The notes: generated by a model not told the origin, from the letters alone. A DNA stretch of 17,150 nt from SZUA-287 sp036397975 (GCA_036397975.1 DASWHW010000116.1:1-17150), one strand, 5' to 3'. Numbered from the stretch's first letter, positions 1 to 8,173 are shown. Made by a program: numbers and translations.

Positions 1-319
1 GTAGATCTGGCCGAGCAATCGAGATTGGAATTCCGGGCAAGCCTCCTCCGGTTCCCAGATCCAACATTCGGAAGTATGGGGGAATTTCAATCCTAAACAA
101 GATGCTTAGTGAGTGAATGATGTGGGAGAGAACCACTGAATCAGTAGCAGACCGAGAAACGAGGTTCACATTTTCATTCCAAGTCAAGAGAATGGCCGCA
201 TATTGACCAAGCCTATTAAGCTGAGTCTCGGTCAACTCCAAGCCGTTAGATGCGCATGTTTGTCTAACTAGTGCCAGATGTTCGTAGGCCAGTCCTGTAG
301 ATGAGGTAATAGGTTTCAC
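1..319 (-). CDS. rsmG: 16S rRNA (guanine-N7)-methyltransferase RsmG, 5' part only
   Basis: This is the N-terminal ~106 residues of RsmG (GidB); the gene runs off the left edge. RsmG uses S-adenosylmethionine to methylate N7 of a guanine in the 530 loop of 16S rRNA. The frame reads through an N-terminal helical segment with the family-like stretch WNENVNLVSR and reaches the SAM-binding motif LDLGTGGGLPGIPI close to the edge, which is diagnostic. The start is a GTG at 317-319, because the frame upstream lies inside mnmG and this GTG forms a 4-nt GTGA overlap with the mnmG TGA, typical of translational coupling. Both the GTG and the TGA are part of a parS-like palindrome. The catalytic half and the stop lie outside the window. 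It is the last visible gene of the mnmE-mnmG-rsmG cluster. Confidence 0.93.
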   Translation of the reverse strand, partial: MKPITSSTGLAYEHLALVRQTCASNGLELTETQLNRLGQYAAILLTWNENVNLVSRSATDSVVLSHIIHSLSILFRIEIPPYFRMLDLGTGGGLPGIPISIARPDL

Positions 320-327
320 GTGAAACG
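312..327. promoter_or_regulatory. parS: parS-like ParB-binding site at the mnmG/rsmG junction
   Basis: The sequence GGTTTCACGTGAAACG contains the perfect 14-bp palindrome GTTTCACGTGAAAC and matches the widely conserved 16-bp parS consensus TGTTTCACGTGAAACA at 14 of 16 positions, differing only at the two outer bases. ParB (Spo0J) binds such sites near origins for chromosome segregation. The site spans the last codons and stop of mnmG and the GTG start of rsmG. The match is read directly; function is inferred from the consensus and from the position about 6 kb from the DnaA-box cluster. Confidence 0.85.
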
Positions 328-2223
328 CAGCTTTGCCAGGGATATCATTATGACCGATATGTCTGAAGGCGTCACACCCATGATCCTAGACGCCTGACCT
401 ACCGTTCTGGGTCTAATCTTGCCCATCTTCTCTTTCCCCTCACTGCTCAAGGAGGAGACGTTCTTGAAATCAAAATCGTCTGGAATTGACATGGACTCAA
501 CCTTTTCAAGGTTCTTGATCTGCTCTGCCTGTCGCCTAAGATACCCCTCATACTTGATTTCGATTTCTACTTTTTCAATAACTGACATCTTGTTTGCAGA
601 AAACCTGGGCCCTTTACTGCTTCTGAAACGCTCCAAGTCAAGGATGTTTTGGATCGAGACGCGCGGTCTTTTGACAATCTGCAGGAGTGATTCTGACTCA
701 GATATTTCATCCCCTCCTACGTCACGTAACAACCCGTTTATGTCTGTTGGCGACACTTTTGTTTCTTTCAAGAAGTCAAAGAGTGCTCTTGATTCTTGCT
801 CTTTACCATTCAACGTTTTGATTGTTCCAGAAGAGACAATTCCAATGGAGTAACCTCTTCTCATTAGCCGAGAGTCTGCGTTGTCGGCCCTAAGGTAAAG
901 ACGATGTTCGGCTCTCGATGTAAACATCCTATAGGGCTCATCTGTCCCTTTGTTGATCAAGTCATCGATCAGAACTCCAATGTAGGCCTCGTTTCTCTTA
1001 ATGATCAATGGGTTCTCGCGTCTAATGCCTAAGGCCGCGTTTATCCCTGCCATTAATCCCTGTGCTGCGGCTTCTTCGTAGCCGCTCGTTCCATTTACTT
1101 GGCCAGCAAAGAATAGACCCTTCACAAGTTTCGATTCAAGTGTATGTTCGAGTTGATGAGGGGGAAAGTAATCGTACTCGACCGCGTACCCCGGTCGGAT
1201 CATCTCAGCGTTTTCAAGACCAGGTACAGTCTGCAACGCCCGTCGTTGGATGTGTTCAGGGAGGCTCGTAGAGAAACCGTTGACATATGCAACATCGGAT
1301 TGATATCCTTCCCTCTCAAGAAAGATTTGGTGGCGATTCCTTTCAGCAAAGCGGTTTATCTTATCCTCAATTGAGGGACAATATCGAGGACCAATTGCCT
1401 TGATCCTACCCATAAACATTGGCGACTCATTAAAGCCTTCGCGAAGGATGTCATGAGTAGCCTCATTTGTGTAAGTAAGATACATGGGTATCTGTTCATT
1501 TTTGATGTGAGTGGTCCTAAAGGAAAAGGGGGTGGGTGGGTTGTCACCGTGCTGTTCTTCCATCGATGAAAGTTCAATCGAGCTATATCTCAGGCGCGGA
1601 GGTGTCCCAGTCTTAAGGCGCCCCGTAACAAAACCAAGACTGCGTAAGCGATCGGTTAGTCTGGTTGCTGCCCTCTCCCCAAACCTCCCTCCCTCATGGC
1701 TTGACATCCCAGTGTGCATTACTGCGTTAAGAAAAGTCCCGCTACAAACTACAAGAGCTTTGCAGCGAATCAATCTCCCGTCCGCAAGTAACGCCCCGGC
1801 AATTGATCTCCCATTAACATAAAAATCTTCTACGGTGCCTTCTAGGACTGCTAGGTTGGCTTGCCCATTGACGATGTTCCTGGCTTGAAGCGAGTACATT
1901 GCGCGGTCGTTTTGGCATCTTGGTGACCAAACAGCCGGCCCTTTCGATTTGTTTAAGATCCGAAAATGAATCCCAGTCTTATCGGCGAGAAGCCCCATCT
2001 CTCCCCCTAGGGCATCAACTTCTCTAACCAGATGCCCCTTTGCGGTTCCGCCGATTGCTGGGTTACAAGACATTCTACCTATCGCTGCGGGATCCATTGT
2101 AAGTAGGCCTGTGAGACACCCCATCCTAGCACTGGCAAGAGATGCCTCGACCCCTGCATGGCCTGCACCCACAACAATCACATCATAATGGTCTCTATTC
2201 GTTGAGTGTGTCACGTGAAACAT
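316..2223 (-). CDS. mnmG: tRNA uridine-5-carboxymethylaminomethyl modification enzyme MnmG (GidA)
   Basis: MnmG works with MnmE to install the (carboxymethyl)aminomethyl group at C5 of wobble uridine 34 in certain tRNAs, using FAD, NADH and a folate one-carbon donor. The 635-aa length is usual. The N-terminal dinucleotide-binding motif VGAGHAGVEA (GxGxxG at residues 19-24) binds FAD. Family signatures follow: GPRYCPSIEDK in the middle, GQVNGTSGYEEAAAQG, and the DEPYRMFTSRAEHRL block that begins the C-terminal half. The helical C-terminus, which contacts MnmE, is complete. The ATG at 2223 lies 1 nt after the mnmE stop (TGA-G-ATG), so the two are probably translationally coupled. The N-terminus MFHVTH before the usual YDVIVVG start is encoded by a parS-like site. 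A second parS-like site covers the stop codon, which overlaps the rsmG start by 4 nt. Confidence 0.98.
   Translation of the reverse strand: MFHVTHSTNRDHYDVIVVGAGHAGVEASLASARMGCLTGLLTMDPAAIGRMSCNPAIGGTAKGHLVREVDALGGEMGLLADKTGIHFRILNKSKGPAVWSPRCQNDRAMYSLQARNIVNGQANLAVLEGTVEDFYVNGRSIAGALLADGRLIRCKALVVCSGTFLNAVMHTGMSSHEGGRFGERAATRLTDRLRSLGFVTGRLKTGTPPRLRYSSIELSSMEEQHGDNPPTPFSFRTTHIKNEQIPMYLTYTNEATHDILREGFNESPMFMGRIKAIGPRYCPSIEDKINRFAERNRHQIFLEREGYQSDVAYVNGFSTSLPEHIQRRALQTVPGLENAEMIRPGYAVEYDYFPPHQLEHTLESKLVKGLFFAGQVNGTSGYEEAAAQGLMAGINAALGIRRENPLIIKRNEAYIGVLIDDLINKGTDEPYRMFTSRAEHRLYLRADNADSRLMRRGYSIGIVSSGTIKTLNGKEQESRALFDFLKETKVSPTDINGLLRDVGGDEISESESLLQIVKRPRVSIQNILDLERFRSSKGPRFSANKMSVIEKVEIEIKYEGYLRRQAEQIKNLEKVESMSIPDDFDFKNVSSLSSEGKEKMGKIRPRTVGQASRIMGVTPSDISVIMISLAKLRFT
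2207..2222. promoter_or_regulatory. parS: parS-like ParB-binding site at the mnmG start
   Basis: TGTGTCACGTGAAACA matches the parS consensus TGTTTCACGTGAAACA at 15 of 16 positions; the fourth base is the only difference. It overlaps two bases of the mnmG ATG and encodes the next residues F-H-V-T. It lies 1.9 kb from the other parS-like site and about 4.2 kb from the DnaA-box cluster. Two near-consensus copies this close to an origin are very unlikely to be chance; ParB binding itself is inferred. Confidence 0.85.
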
Positions 2224-2224
2224 C

Positions 2225-3604
2225 TCACTTCCCTATGCAAAACTGACCGAAAACCCTGTTCAGGATCTCGTCCGTCGTTACTTCACCAGTAATCTCAGAA
2301 ATCGAAGAAAGACACTCTCTAAGTTCAAATGCAACTAGTTCACTTCCACCATTATTCGTACACACGTTCTGGGCATCTTCAATGTGACGTAAACCCGACT
2401 CAAGTGCATCTCGCTGCCGTTGAGTGGTCGCTCCAACTGTCACTTCAGAATCAACGATTCCGTTGTCTGATACTACCTCACACAACCTCCTAGTGAGATT
2501 TTCCAAACCTTCTCCAGTCTTCGCAGAAATCAGAACTCCCTTCGATCCGGTTCGAGCTTTCCACTTCTGTCTCACCTTTTGATCTAAGAGATCGAGTTTA
2601 TTGATTGCGATTATTCTGTGTCTCTGATCTCCGTTGCTCTTAGGAATGTCGATCGATTCCCGTTCATTCGCTCCATCGATGACTTCAATGGAAATGTCTG
2701 ATGCAGTCTCCTTTGCCCTAGCCCTGGAAACACCTTGAGATTCAATGATATCGTCCGATTCTCTAATGCCAGCCGTATCAGTTAATCTGAACAATATCCC
2801 GTTCAATGTGAGGTTTTCCTCCAGGAGATCGCGCGTTGTCCCCGGGATGTGTGAAACTATTGCTCTTTCTGTATTAAGGAGTTTATTGAAGAGGCTAGAT
2901 TTTCCAACGTTTGGACTTCCAGTTATGACAACCGAAGCCCCCTCACGTAAGAGCCGTCCGTTCTCAAACGCAAATATCAGTTCCTCGATTGATCGCTTGA
3001 CAAGAGATGATTTATGGAGAATTTCGGTGGACGTCAGCAGCGTAACGTCCTCGCCTGCAAAGTCAAGCTCAAGCTCCACAACAGAGCAGAGATCGATCAG
3101 ATCCGCCCTGATTGCGTCCACTTTCTCTTGAAGCCGACCTTCAAGGTGTTCAACTGAGATGCGCAAGGCCGTCTTGGTTCGAGCAGAAATTATGCTCGCA
3201 ATTGCTTCGGCCTTTGACAAATCTATCTTGCCATTCAGGAATGCTCGCTTCGAGTATTCACCTGGTTGTGCCTGCCTGGCGCCCACCTTTAGAACGGCTT
3301 TCAGAACTTCCGCCGTTACGAGCATTCCCCCGTGACAACTGATTTCGACGGAGTCTTCGCCAGTGTAGGAGTGCGGTGCCCTATAGACAGATACGAGGAC
3401 TTCGTCAACTATACTCAGATCCTCCCGCCTGATCGTGCCGTGACGAATCGTGTAACCGGGTGTGTCGGCTAGCTTTACACTCCCAACAAATACTCCGTCG
3501 CAAAATGGAATGGCCATTGGTCCGCTGACGCGAACAATAGAGATCGCGCCCTCGCCAACAGGTGTGGCTATTGAGACGATTGTATCTTCCGGAGCAAGCT
3601 TCAT
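2225..3604 (-). CDS. mnmE: tRNA modification GTPase MnmE (TrmE)
   Basis: MnmE is the GTPase partner of MnmG in wobble-uridine modification. The 459 residues show the whole family layout: an N-terminal folate-binding domain (SIATPVGEGAISIVRVSG, then YTGEDSVEISCHGG), a helical domain, and an inserted G domain with G1 GSPNVGKSS at about 229-237, the switch motif PGTTRD, G3 DTAGIRE, G4 NKLDL and G5-like SAKTGEG. It ends in the invariant FGQFCIGK, whose Cys is needed for catalysis. The ATG at 3604 has only a weak ribosome binding site, but the next residues match the usual family start. It begins about 60 nt past the yidC terminator, so it probably has its own promoter; none is convincing by eye. 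It is followed after 1 nt by mnmG. Confidence 0.98.
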   Translation of the reverse strand: MKLAPEDTIVSIATPVGEGAISIVRVSGPMAIPFCDGVFVGSVKLADTPGYTIRHGTIRREDLSIVDEVLVSVYRAPHSYTGEDSVEISCHGGMLVTAEVLKAVLKVGARQAQPGEYSKRAFLNGKIDLSKAEAIASIISARTKTALRISVEHLEGRLQEKVDAIRADLIDLCSVVELELDFAGEDVTLLTSTEILHKSSLVKRSIEELIFAFENGRLLREGASVVITGSPNVGKSSLFNKLLNTERAIVSHIPGTTRDLLEENLTLNGILFRLTDTAGIRESDDIIESQGVSRARAKETASDISIEVIDGANERESIDIPKSNGDQRHRIIAINKLDLLDQKVRQKWKARTGSKGVLISAKTGEGLENLTRRLCEVVSDNGIVDSEVTVGATTQRQRDALESGLRHIEDAQNVCTNNGGSELVAFELRECLSSISEITGEVTTDEILNRVFGQFCIGK

Positions 3605-3661
3605 GGTGAACCACTAACTTACAGATTTCATCGCCGAGTTTCAAACTCCTTCGACGCAAAC

Positions 3662-3694
3662 AAAAGAAGCCCGTACTTTGTGCGGGCTTCTTTT
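3662..3694 (-). terminator. Rho-independent terminator after yidC
   Basis: AAAAGAAGCCCG and CGGGCTTCTTTT form a perfect 12-bp inverted repeat, extended by three inner pairs (TAC/GTG, one a wobble) around a TTT loop. On the minus strand the stem ends in TTCTTTTGTTT, a U-rich tail, 22 nt beyond the yidC stop. It separates the rpmH-rnpA-yidD-yidC block from mnmE-mnmG-rsmG. The palindrome has T runs on both strands, so it could also stop plus-strand transcripts, but no plus-strand gene leads into it. Confidence 0.9.
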
Positions 3695-3715
3695 ATCTTG
3701 AACACGATCCTCTTG

Positions 3716-5497
3716 TTACTTGACCTTCGGAACATTTCTTGCAAGACGTTCCAAAAATCCTTGTTTCCTTTTTTGCGGATCGATCTTCTTCAAGGGTTCC
3801 TTTGCTACGTCCTTGTTTGTAAGATACTGCTGTCCAATAGAAAGTAAATTAAAAACAAAGTAATAGAGGTTTAATCCAGAGGGGAAGCTATTGAATAGAA
3901 GGGTCAACATCAGCGGCATCATCCATACCATCATCTTTTGCCGTGGATCCGTCACCGTCATCTTCTGCTGAATAAACATCGTTAGGCCCATCGCAAGGGC
4001 AAGTCCGCTGAACTCATTAATGCCGAAGAATGGAAGCTTAAAGGGCAGGGTGAAGAGCACGTCCGGAATAGAGAGATCTGTTATCCATCCGAAGAATGCG
4101 GCTTGCCTTAGTTCAATGGATGAGCTGAAAATGTTGTAAAGCGCATAAAGGATCGGCATTTGTAGAATGAGCGGCAGGCAGCCCGAGGCTGGGTTCACGC
4201 CGTAATCTTTGTACAAACTCATGATCTGTTGATTCATCTTCTGCTGATCGTCTTTGTACTTCTCCCGAATTTCCCCCATCATGGGCTGAAGCGCCTGCAT
4301 TTTTTTCATTGACTTCATGCTCGTCTTGGACAGGGGGTTGAGAGCAACCTTAATCAAGATCGAAAACACGATTATAACGATGCCGAAGTTCGGGATGAAG
4401 GATTTCAGAAGTCCAAAAATCGGAAGTAAGATGTACTCCGCGATCGGCCTAATAACCCAGGCTGCACCTAAGCTGATGATTTTTTCAAGGTTTCGGTTAA
4501 GTGGCTGAATGACCTCCATGTCCAATGGCCCTAAGAACACCGTCATGGTTTCCGACTGTTGTGGGTTACCCTTGAATGGCATTTTGAAAAACACTGAGTA
4601 TTCTTTTCTCACCCCGTTGTTTTCCTGAGGGATATTAATACCTTCCAATTCAAAACCGTTATTTCCTTTCTGTTCTGGAATAAGCGCCACAGCAAAGTAC
4701 TTGTTTCGGATTGCGAGCCAATCCACATCGCCGTTGAATTTTTCGTCAACCTTTACCCCCGCATCCGACGCATCAAGCTCGGTCTTCTCTCCCCCCGCAA
4801 ACGCATATGCCTGCGAGAATCCCGCTTCATTAACACTATTGTGCTCGGCATAGGGAAGACCGTTTTCCCAGGTGATCGCGTACTCATAGTTTGCAATTAT
4901 GTCCTGCATGTTCACAAACTCGATGCGACTTTGAAAAGTGTATTGCCCATTCTTGAAGACAAACCTCTTTACAATCCGCGAGGACGGCGTCACGTTCAGA
5001 GCAAGATCAATGCTAAGAGAGTCTTCTCCCTTGAGTTCGATCCTTTCCCAAGGCCTGAAGCTTGCGTTGAATTGAAGAGAACGTGTGTTAACGAGCTTCC
5101 CTTCTTTGGTTGCGAAGACAAGACTATAATTCCCGCCGCGATCGGGGGAAACCATTTGGACCGGGTACTTATTCCAAGTTTTATACTTATTCAACTCCCA
5201 TTTCCTTAGGAGCCCACCCTTCGTGGTTACTTCGGCTGTGTAGAGATCTGTTTTGACTATTAGAACTTTTTCTCTGCCTCCGACTAGGGGAGCAAACGTT
5301 GAGCCAAGTGTATCAGTCTCAGTCAACTCTTTTGGTTTGGCGGGGATGGGGACGGTGTCCCGCTTTGCTGATATTGCCTTCGTCGCCACTGTGTCGGTCG
5401 TAGGGCCATGCTCACCGGGCTTGGGGGCGTTTGTCCACATCCACACCATCAAGACTGCGGCAATCAGAACAAATCCAACTATGGTTTGCTTATCCAT
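3716..5497 (-). CDS. yidC: Membrane protein insertase YidC (Gram-negative type)
   Basis: YidC inserts and folds inner-membrane proteins, alone or with Sec. The 593 residues show an N-terminal membrane segment (about 6-22, IVGFVLIAAVLMVWMW), a periplasmic beta-rich domain of roughly 300 residues, and a C-terminal Oxa1/YidC core with several membrane segments from about residue 345 on, including the cytoplasmic helical hairpin (QPMMGEIREKYKDDQQKMNQ) and the signature NPASGCLPLILQMPILYALY. The basic tail (KKIDPQKRKQG...) suits ribosome contact. At the place of the hydrophilic-groove arginine known from other YidC proteins, this protein has lysine (SILIKVALNPLSK); from memory this also occurs in FCB-group relatives. 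It starts 36 nt after yidD and ends just before a strong terminator. Confidence 0.97.
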   Translation of the reverse strand: MDKQTIVGFVLIAAVLMVWMWTNAPKPGEHGPTTDTVATKAISAKRDTVPIPAKPKELTETDTLGSTFAPLVGGREKVLIVKTDLYTAEVTTKGGLLRKWELNKYKTWNKYPVQMVSPDRGGNYSLVFATKEGKLVNTRSLQFNASFRPWERIELKGEDSLSIDLALNVTPSSRIVKRFVFKNGQYTFQSRIEFVNMQDIIANYEYAITWENGLPYAEHNSVNEAGFSQAYAFAGGEKTELDASDAGVKVDEKFNGDVDWLAIRNKYFAVALIPEQKGNNGFELEGINIPQENNGVRKEYSVFFKMPFKGNPQQSETMTVFLGPLDMEVIQPLNRNLEKIISLGAAWVIRPIAEYILLPIFGLLKSFIPNFGIVIIVFSILIKVALNPLSKTSMKSMKKMQALQPMMGEIREKYKDDQQKMNQQIMSLYKDYGVNPASGCLPLILQMPILYALYNIFSSSIELRQAAFFGWITDLSIPDVLFTLPFKLPFFGINEFSGLALAMGLTMFIQQKMTVTDPRQKMMVWMMPLMLTLLFNSFPSGLNLYYFVFNLLSIGQQYLTNKDVAKEPLKKIDPQKRKQGFLERLARNVPKVK

Positions 5498-5533
5498 TTT
5501 CTCGTAACATTCTTATTGGGGTTCTTAATATAG

Positions 5534-5758
5534 TCAGGCGGGGTCGTATCCGCCTGGATGGTACGGGTGACATTTCCCAACCCGTTTTATTGCCAGCAAG
5601 AGTCCTCTTGCCGAGCCATGTTTTGACACAGCATCAATCGCATATTGTGAGCACGACGGATAGAATCTGCACGAGTTGGGAGGGAGGAGTGGGGAAATAA
5701 TAGCCTGGTAGGCCCTAATCACAACTATCGCAACGTCTTTGATAACAATACCCTTCAT
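5534..5758 (-). CDS. yidD: Membrane protein insertion efficiency factor YidD
   Basis: YidD is a small inner-face membrane-associated protein that aids YidC-dependent insertion. The 74 residues carry the family core PNSCRFYPSCSQYA, then HGSARGLLLAIKRVGKC and the terminal HPGGYDPA, with the conserved cysteines all present. An N-terminal amphipathic or hydrophobic stretch (VAIVVIRAYQAIISPLLP) is visible. Its ATG overlaps the end of rnpA by 4 nt (ATGA), and yidC follows, the classic rpmH-rnpA-yidD-yidC order. Confidence 0.96.
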   Translation of the reverse strand: MKGIVIKDVAIVVIRAYQAIISPLLPPNSCRFYPSCSQYAIDAVSKHGSARGLLLAIKRVGKCHPYHPGGYDPA

Positions 5759-6165
5759 AGGTCGCTAAATTCATCCATCAGCGTTATACAAATTCTTTCA
5801 ATATCCTCCTCGATATCGACGAGCCGGAATCTGAGAAGAATCCCACGGCGAGGCTCAAGTATTATGCTCAGGTTTACGTTTGACGACTGCCAAGTGCGCC
5901 GTTGACCAGCAATGGCCTCACGGAAGAGCCTCCTGGTACGATTTCTCTGGGTTGCGTTATAAAAGTGGGAAGAGACCCTGAAACCAAAATGCCAGCCAGC
6001 ATTGAGCTGGAGATTTCTCATATAGGTACAGCGGACTATCTCTCCGTCGATCCTGTTCCCGGATCTGAGGACTGTTCGAAAGACTGAATAGCCTCTGAGA
6101 ATTTCTTCTTTACGGAGGCCACCACCACGTAGACGTTGCTGGATTGCGGGGTTATCGTTCGTCAC
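5755..6165 (-). CDS. rnpA: Ribonuclease P protein component RnpA
   Basis: RnpA is the protein subunit that helps the RNase P RNA bind and cleave the 5' leader of pre-tRNAs. The 136-residue frame contains the opening LRKEEILRGYSVFRTVLRSG and the RNR motif in ATQRNRTRRLFREA (RNR at about 74-76), which contacts RNase P RNA. The chosen start is a GTG at 6163-6165 that overlaps the 3' end of rpmH by 14 nt. The first ~16 residues before LRKEE are not conserved in the family as I know it, so a later non-ATG start is possible. The C-terminal half is divergent but keeps the expected length. It overlaps yidD by 4 nt. Confidence 0.94.
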   Translation of the reverse strand: MTNDNPAIQQRLRGGGLRKEEILRGYSVFRTVLRSGNRIDGEIVRCTYMRNLQLNAGWHFGFRVSSHFYNATQRNRTRRLFREAIAGQRRTWQSSNVNLSIILEPRRGILLRFRLVDIEEDIERICITLMDEFSDL

Positions 6166-6298
6166 TCACGGTCAGTTTCTTGCGACCACGAGCACGACGC
6201 CGGGCGAGAACAGCCCGACCTGTTTTCGTTGCCATTCGCTTCCGAAACCCATGAGTGTTTTTTCTTTTTCGATTATGTGGCTGGAATGTGCGCTTCAT
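6152..6298 (-). CDS. rpmH: 50S ribosomal protein L34
   Basis: Reading the minus strand from the ATG at 6298 gives a 48-residue very basic protein starting MKRTFQPHNRKRKNTHGFRK, with RMATKTGRAVLARRRARGRKKL following and ending VSDER. This is L34 at its usual length of 44-50 residues. A GGAG Shine-Dalgarno lies 8 nt before the ATG. Its last codons overlap the rnpA start by 14 nt. It is the first gene of the left-going operon and starts next to the DnaA-box region, as in many bacteria. Confidence 0.97.
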   Translation of the reverse strand: MKRTFQPHNRKRKNTHGFRKRMATKTGRAVLARRRARGRKKLTVSDER

Positions 6299-6361
6299 GC
6301 TTCCATCTCCAAAAGAAACTCAATCTTTATTCTGTAGCTATGAAAAGTATGAAGATTTCAA

Positions 6362-6367
6362 ATTATA
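6362..6367 (-). promoter_or_regulatory. Possible -10 element for the rpmH operon
   Basis: On the minus strand this reads TATAAT, about 65 nt before the rpmH ATG. No good -35 hexamer is present at the proper distance, so it may belong to another promoter type or be chance in AT-rich DNA. Confidence 0.3.
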
Positions 6368-6403
6368 AACAATCGATTCGGGATAAAATATTATGAAAAG
6401 TGC

Positions 6404-6432
6404 TTGCGTGACAGCAATGTGTGTATTATTAT
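6404..6432 (+). promoter_or_regulatory. Candidate dnaA promoter
   Basis: TTGCGT and TATTAT are separated by 17 nt, matching the sigma-70 type hexamers at 4/6 and 5/6. A transcript from here would carry a leader of about 290 nt through the DnaA-box cluster, which would fit DnaA autoregulation. The call rests only on the hexamers and spacing. Confidence 0.35.
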
Positions 6433-6459
6433 CTACTTCCGGCCAGTGAGTTCTCCCAG

Positions 6460-6707
6460 TGTTGATAACTTGTGCGTTTTGCGTTCCTCAACTTCTCACT
6501 CTTCCTGAATTGTCGAATTCGAGTGGAGTTGACCTTCTTCTTTGTCTTGTGGATAAATCGGCATTAACCGTTTAAGTTGTTTGTAGGTATGAACTTTCGC
6601 TGGTGGGATTCTTGTGGAAAACATTTTCCTCCAGACGGGCAATTGTGTTCGTCATTTCGTCTCTTGTGGATATTTTTGTGGATAAGTGAGACAAACCTTG
6701 TTGATAA
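6460..6707 (+). other. oriC: oriC: DnaA-box cluster upstream of dnaA
   Basis: Between rpmH and dnaA (6299-6730, 432 nt) there is no gene. This part holds six 9-mers resembling the DnaA box, all in the same orientation: TGTTGATAA at 6460-6468, TGTGGATAA at 6548-6556, TGTGGAAAA at 6613-6621, TGTGGATAT at 6665-6673, TGTGGATAA at 6677-6685 and TGTTGATAA at 6699-6707. Two are perfect copies of the consensus (reverse complement TTATCCACA). The strand divergence here (rpmH operon left, dnaA operon right) supports an origin. The DNA at 6300-6400 is AT-rich and could also contribute to unwinding. Confidence 0.85.
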
Positions 6708-6730
6708 CCCTCTAAACTCTTGCTGCAAAT

Positions 6731-8173
6731 ATGGAAACATCGATTGAACAACCGTCGGAAGTTGATCAGGCAAAAGGGGTCTGGATCGCATGCCTTGATC
6801 TTGTAAAGGACAGCGTAAACAGTCAAAGCTTCAAGACGTGGTTTGAGCCAATTGTGCCTCTCAAGCTTAGTGCCGGACAATTAACTATTCAGGTGCCAAG
6901 TCAGTTCTTTTACGATTGGCTCGAGGAGCACTACAATGGATTGATCAACCAAACAATCGTCCGTGTCCTTGGCGATGAGGCTGGCCTCGAGTATTCCATT
7001 CGATCTGAAGACCACTCTCCTGAACCAGAGTTTCAACGGCCATTGGCACCAATCAGGCAAGAGAAACCGATGCCACCTCAGCCTCGATCATTTAGACTGA
7101 CCGGACGTGGGATTGGTGCGTCTGAACAAAGCGCGTATCAAACCTTCTTGAACCAACGCTATACGTTTGAGAATTTCATTAAGGGGGAGAGTAATCAGCT
7201 CGCACGGGCAGCCGCTTCCGCGGTTGCCAACAACCCTGGCGGAACATCGTTCAACCCGCTTGTGATTTACGGTGGGACTGGCCTCGGAAAAACCCATCTC
7301 ATGCAGGCAATTGGGAACGCAGCACTTGCGAATGACAAAGCAAAGCGAGTAATCTACGTCTCTAGCGAAAAATTTACGGTTGAGTTTGTCGATGCAATCC
7401 AGAGTGATCGTATATCAGACTTTTCGAGTTTTTATCGCAGTATGGATATTTTGATTGTCGATGACATTCAGTTTTTCTCCGGCAAAGAAAAGACTCAGGA
7501 TAACTTCTTTCACACATTCAACGAACTCCATCAAATCGGAAAACAAATAATTTTATCCTCTGACCGTCCCCCGAAGGAGTTGCGCGGACTTGATGACCGG
7601 CTCCTTTCACGGTTCCAATGGGGACTCACTTCAGATATACAACCACCGGACCTTGAAACTCGCATTGCTATCCTCAACAAGAAAAGTGAGGATGATGGAA
7701 TCGATCTACCCCAAGATGTGATAGAATGTATTGCAACCAACGTAACAACAAATATTCGAGAACTAGAGGGCTGTCTAATTAGCTTGTTAGCCAAAGCCTC
7801 CTTGGAGGGAAAAAAAATAACTGTTGATCTTGCTCGGGATGTTCTTAAGGTCGTCGTCGGAGAAATAAAGTCACCCGTGACAATTGAGGATATTCAGCGG
7901 ATAGTGGCTGACTATTTTTCTATTCCTGAAGATCTTTTGCGCGCAAAAACTCGAAAACAGGAAATTGTATCGGCACGACAAATTGCGATGTTCTTAACGA
8001 AGGAACTCACTAATTCCTCTCTGAAAACGATTGGGTTGCATTTTGGAGGGAGAGACCACAGCACCGTTATCCATGCCTATCAGTCTGTCGAAGATCAGAT
8101 GAAGCTTGATCCAAAGTTTCAAGCGAATGTTGTTCAACTGCGTCGTAAGTTACATATAACTGGCAAAATCTGA
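6731..8173 (+). CDS. dnaA: Chromosomal replication initiator protein DnaA
   Basis: DnaA is the AAA+ ATPase that binds DnaA boxes and melts the origin. The 480 residues show domain I (about 15-85, VWIACLDLVKDSVNSQSFKTW, for helicase or partner contact), a variable linker (about 90-140), the AAA+ domain III with Walker A GGTGLGKTHL at about 181-190 and Walker B ILIVDDIQF near 239-248, and the DNA-binding domain IV with the signature GGRDHSTVIHA near 438. Walker A has Thr where many DnaA proteins have Val (GGVGLGKT), a mild variation. The ATG at 6731 lacks a strong Shine-Dalgarno but gives the normal domain I length. It is flanked on both sides by DnaA-box DNA, fitting autoregulation. Confidence 0.98.
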   Translation: METSIEQPSEVDQAKGVWIACLDLVKDSVNSQSFKTWFEPIVPLKLSAGQLTIQVPSQFFYDWLEEHYNGLINQTIVRVLGDEAGLEYSIRSEDHSPEPEFQRPLAPIRQEKPMPPQPRSFRLTGRGIGASEQSAYQTFLNQRYTFENFIKGESNQLARAAASAVANNPGGTSFNPLVIYGGTGLGKTHLMQAIGNAALANDKAKRVIYVSSEKFTVEFVDAIQSDRISDFSSFYRSMDILIVDDIQFFSGKEKTQDNFFHTFNELHQIGKQIILSSDRPPKELRGLDDRLLSRFQWGLTSDIQPPDLETRIAILNKKSEDDGIDLPQDVIECIATNVTTNIRELEGCLISLLAKASLEGKKITVDLARDVLKVVVGEIKSPVTIEDIQRIVADYFSIPEDLLRAKTRKQEIVSARQIAMFLTKELTNSSLKTIGLHFGGRDHSTVIHAYQSVEDQMKLDPKFQANVVQLRRKLHITGKI

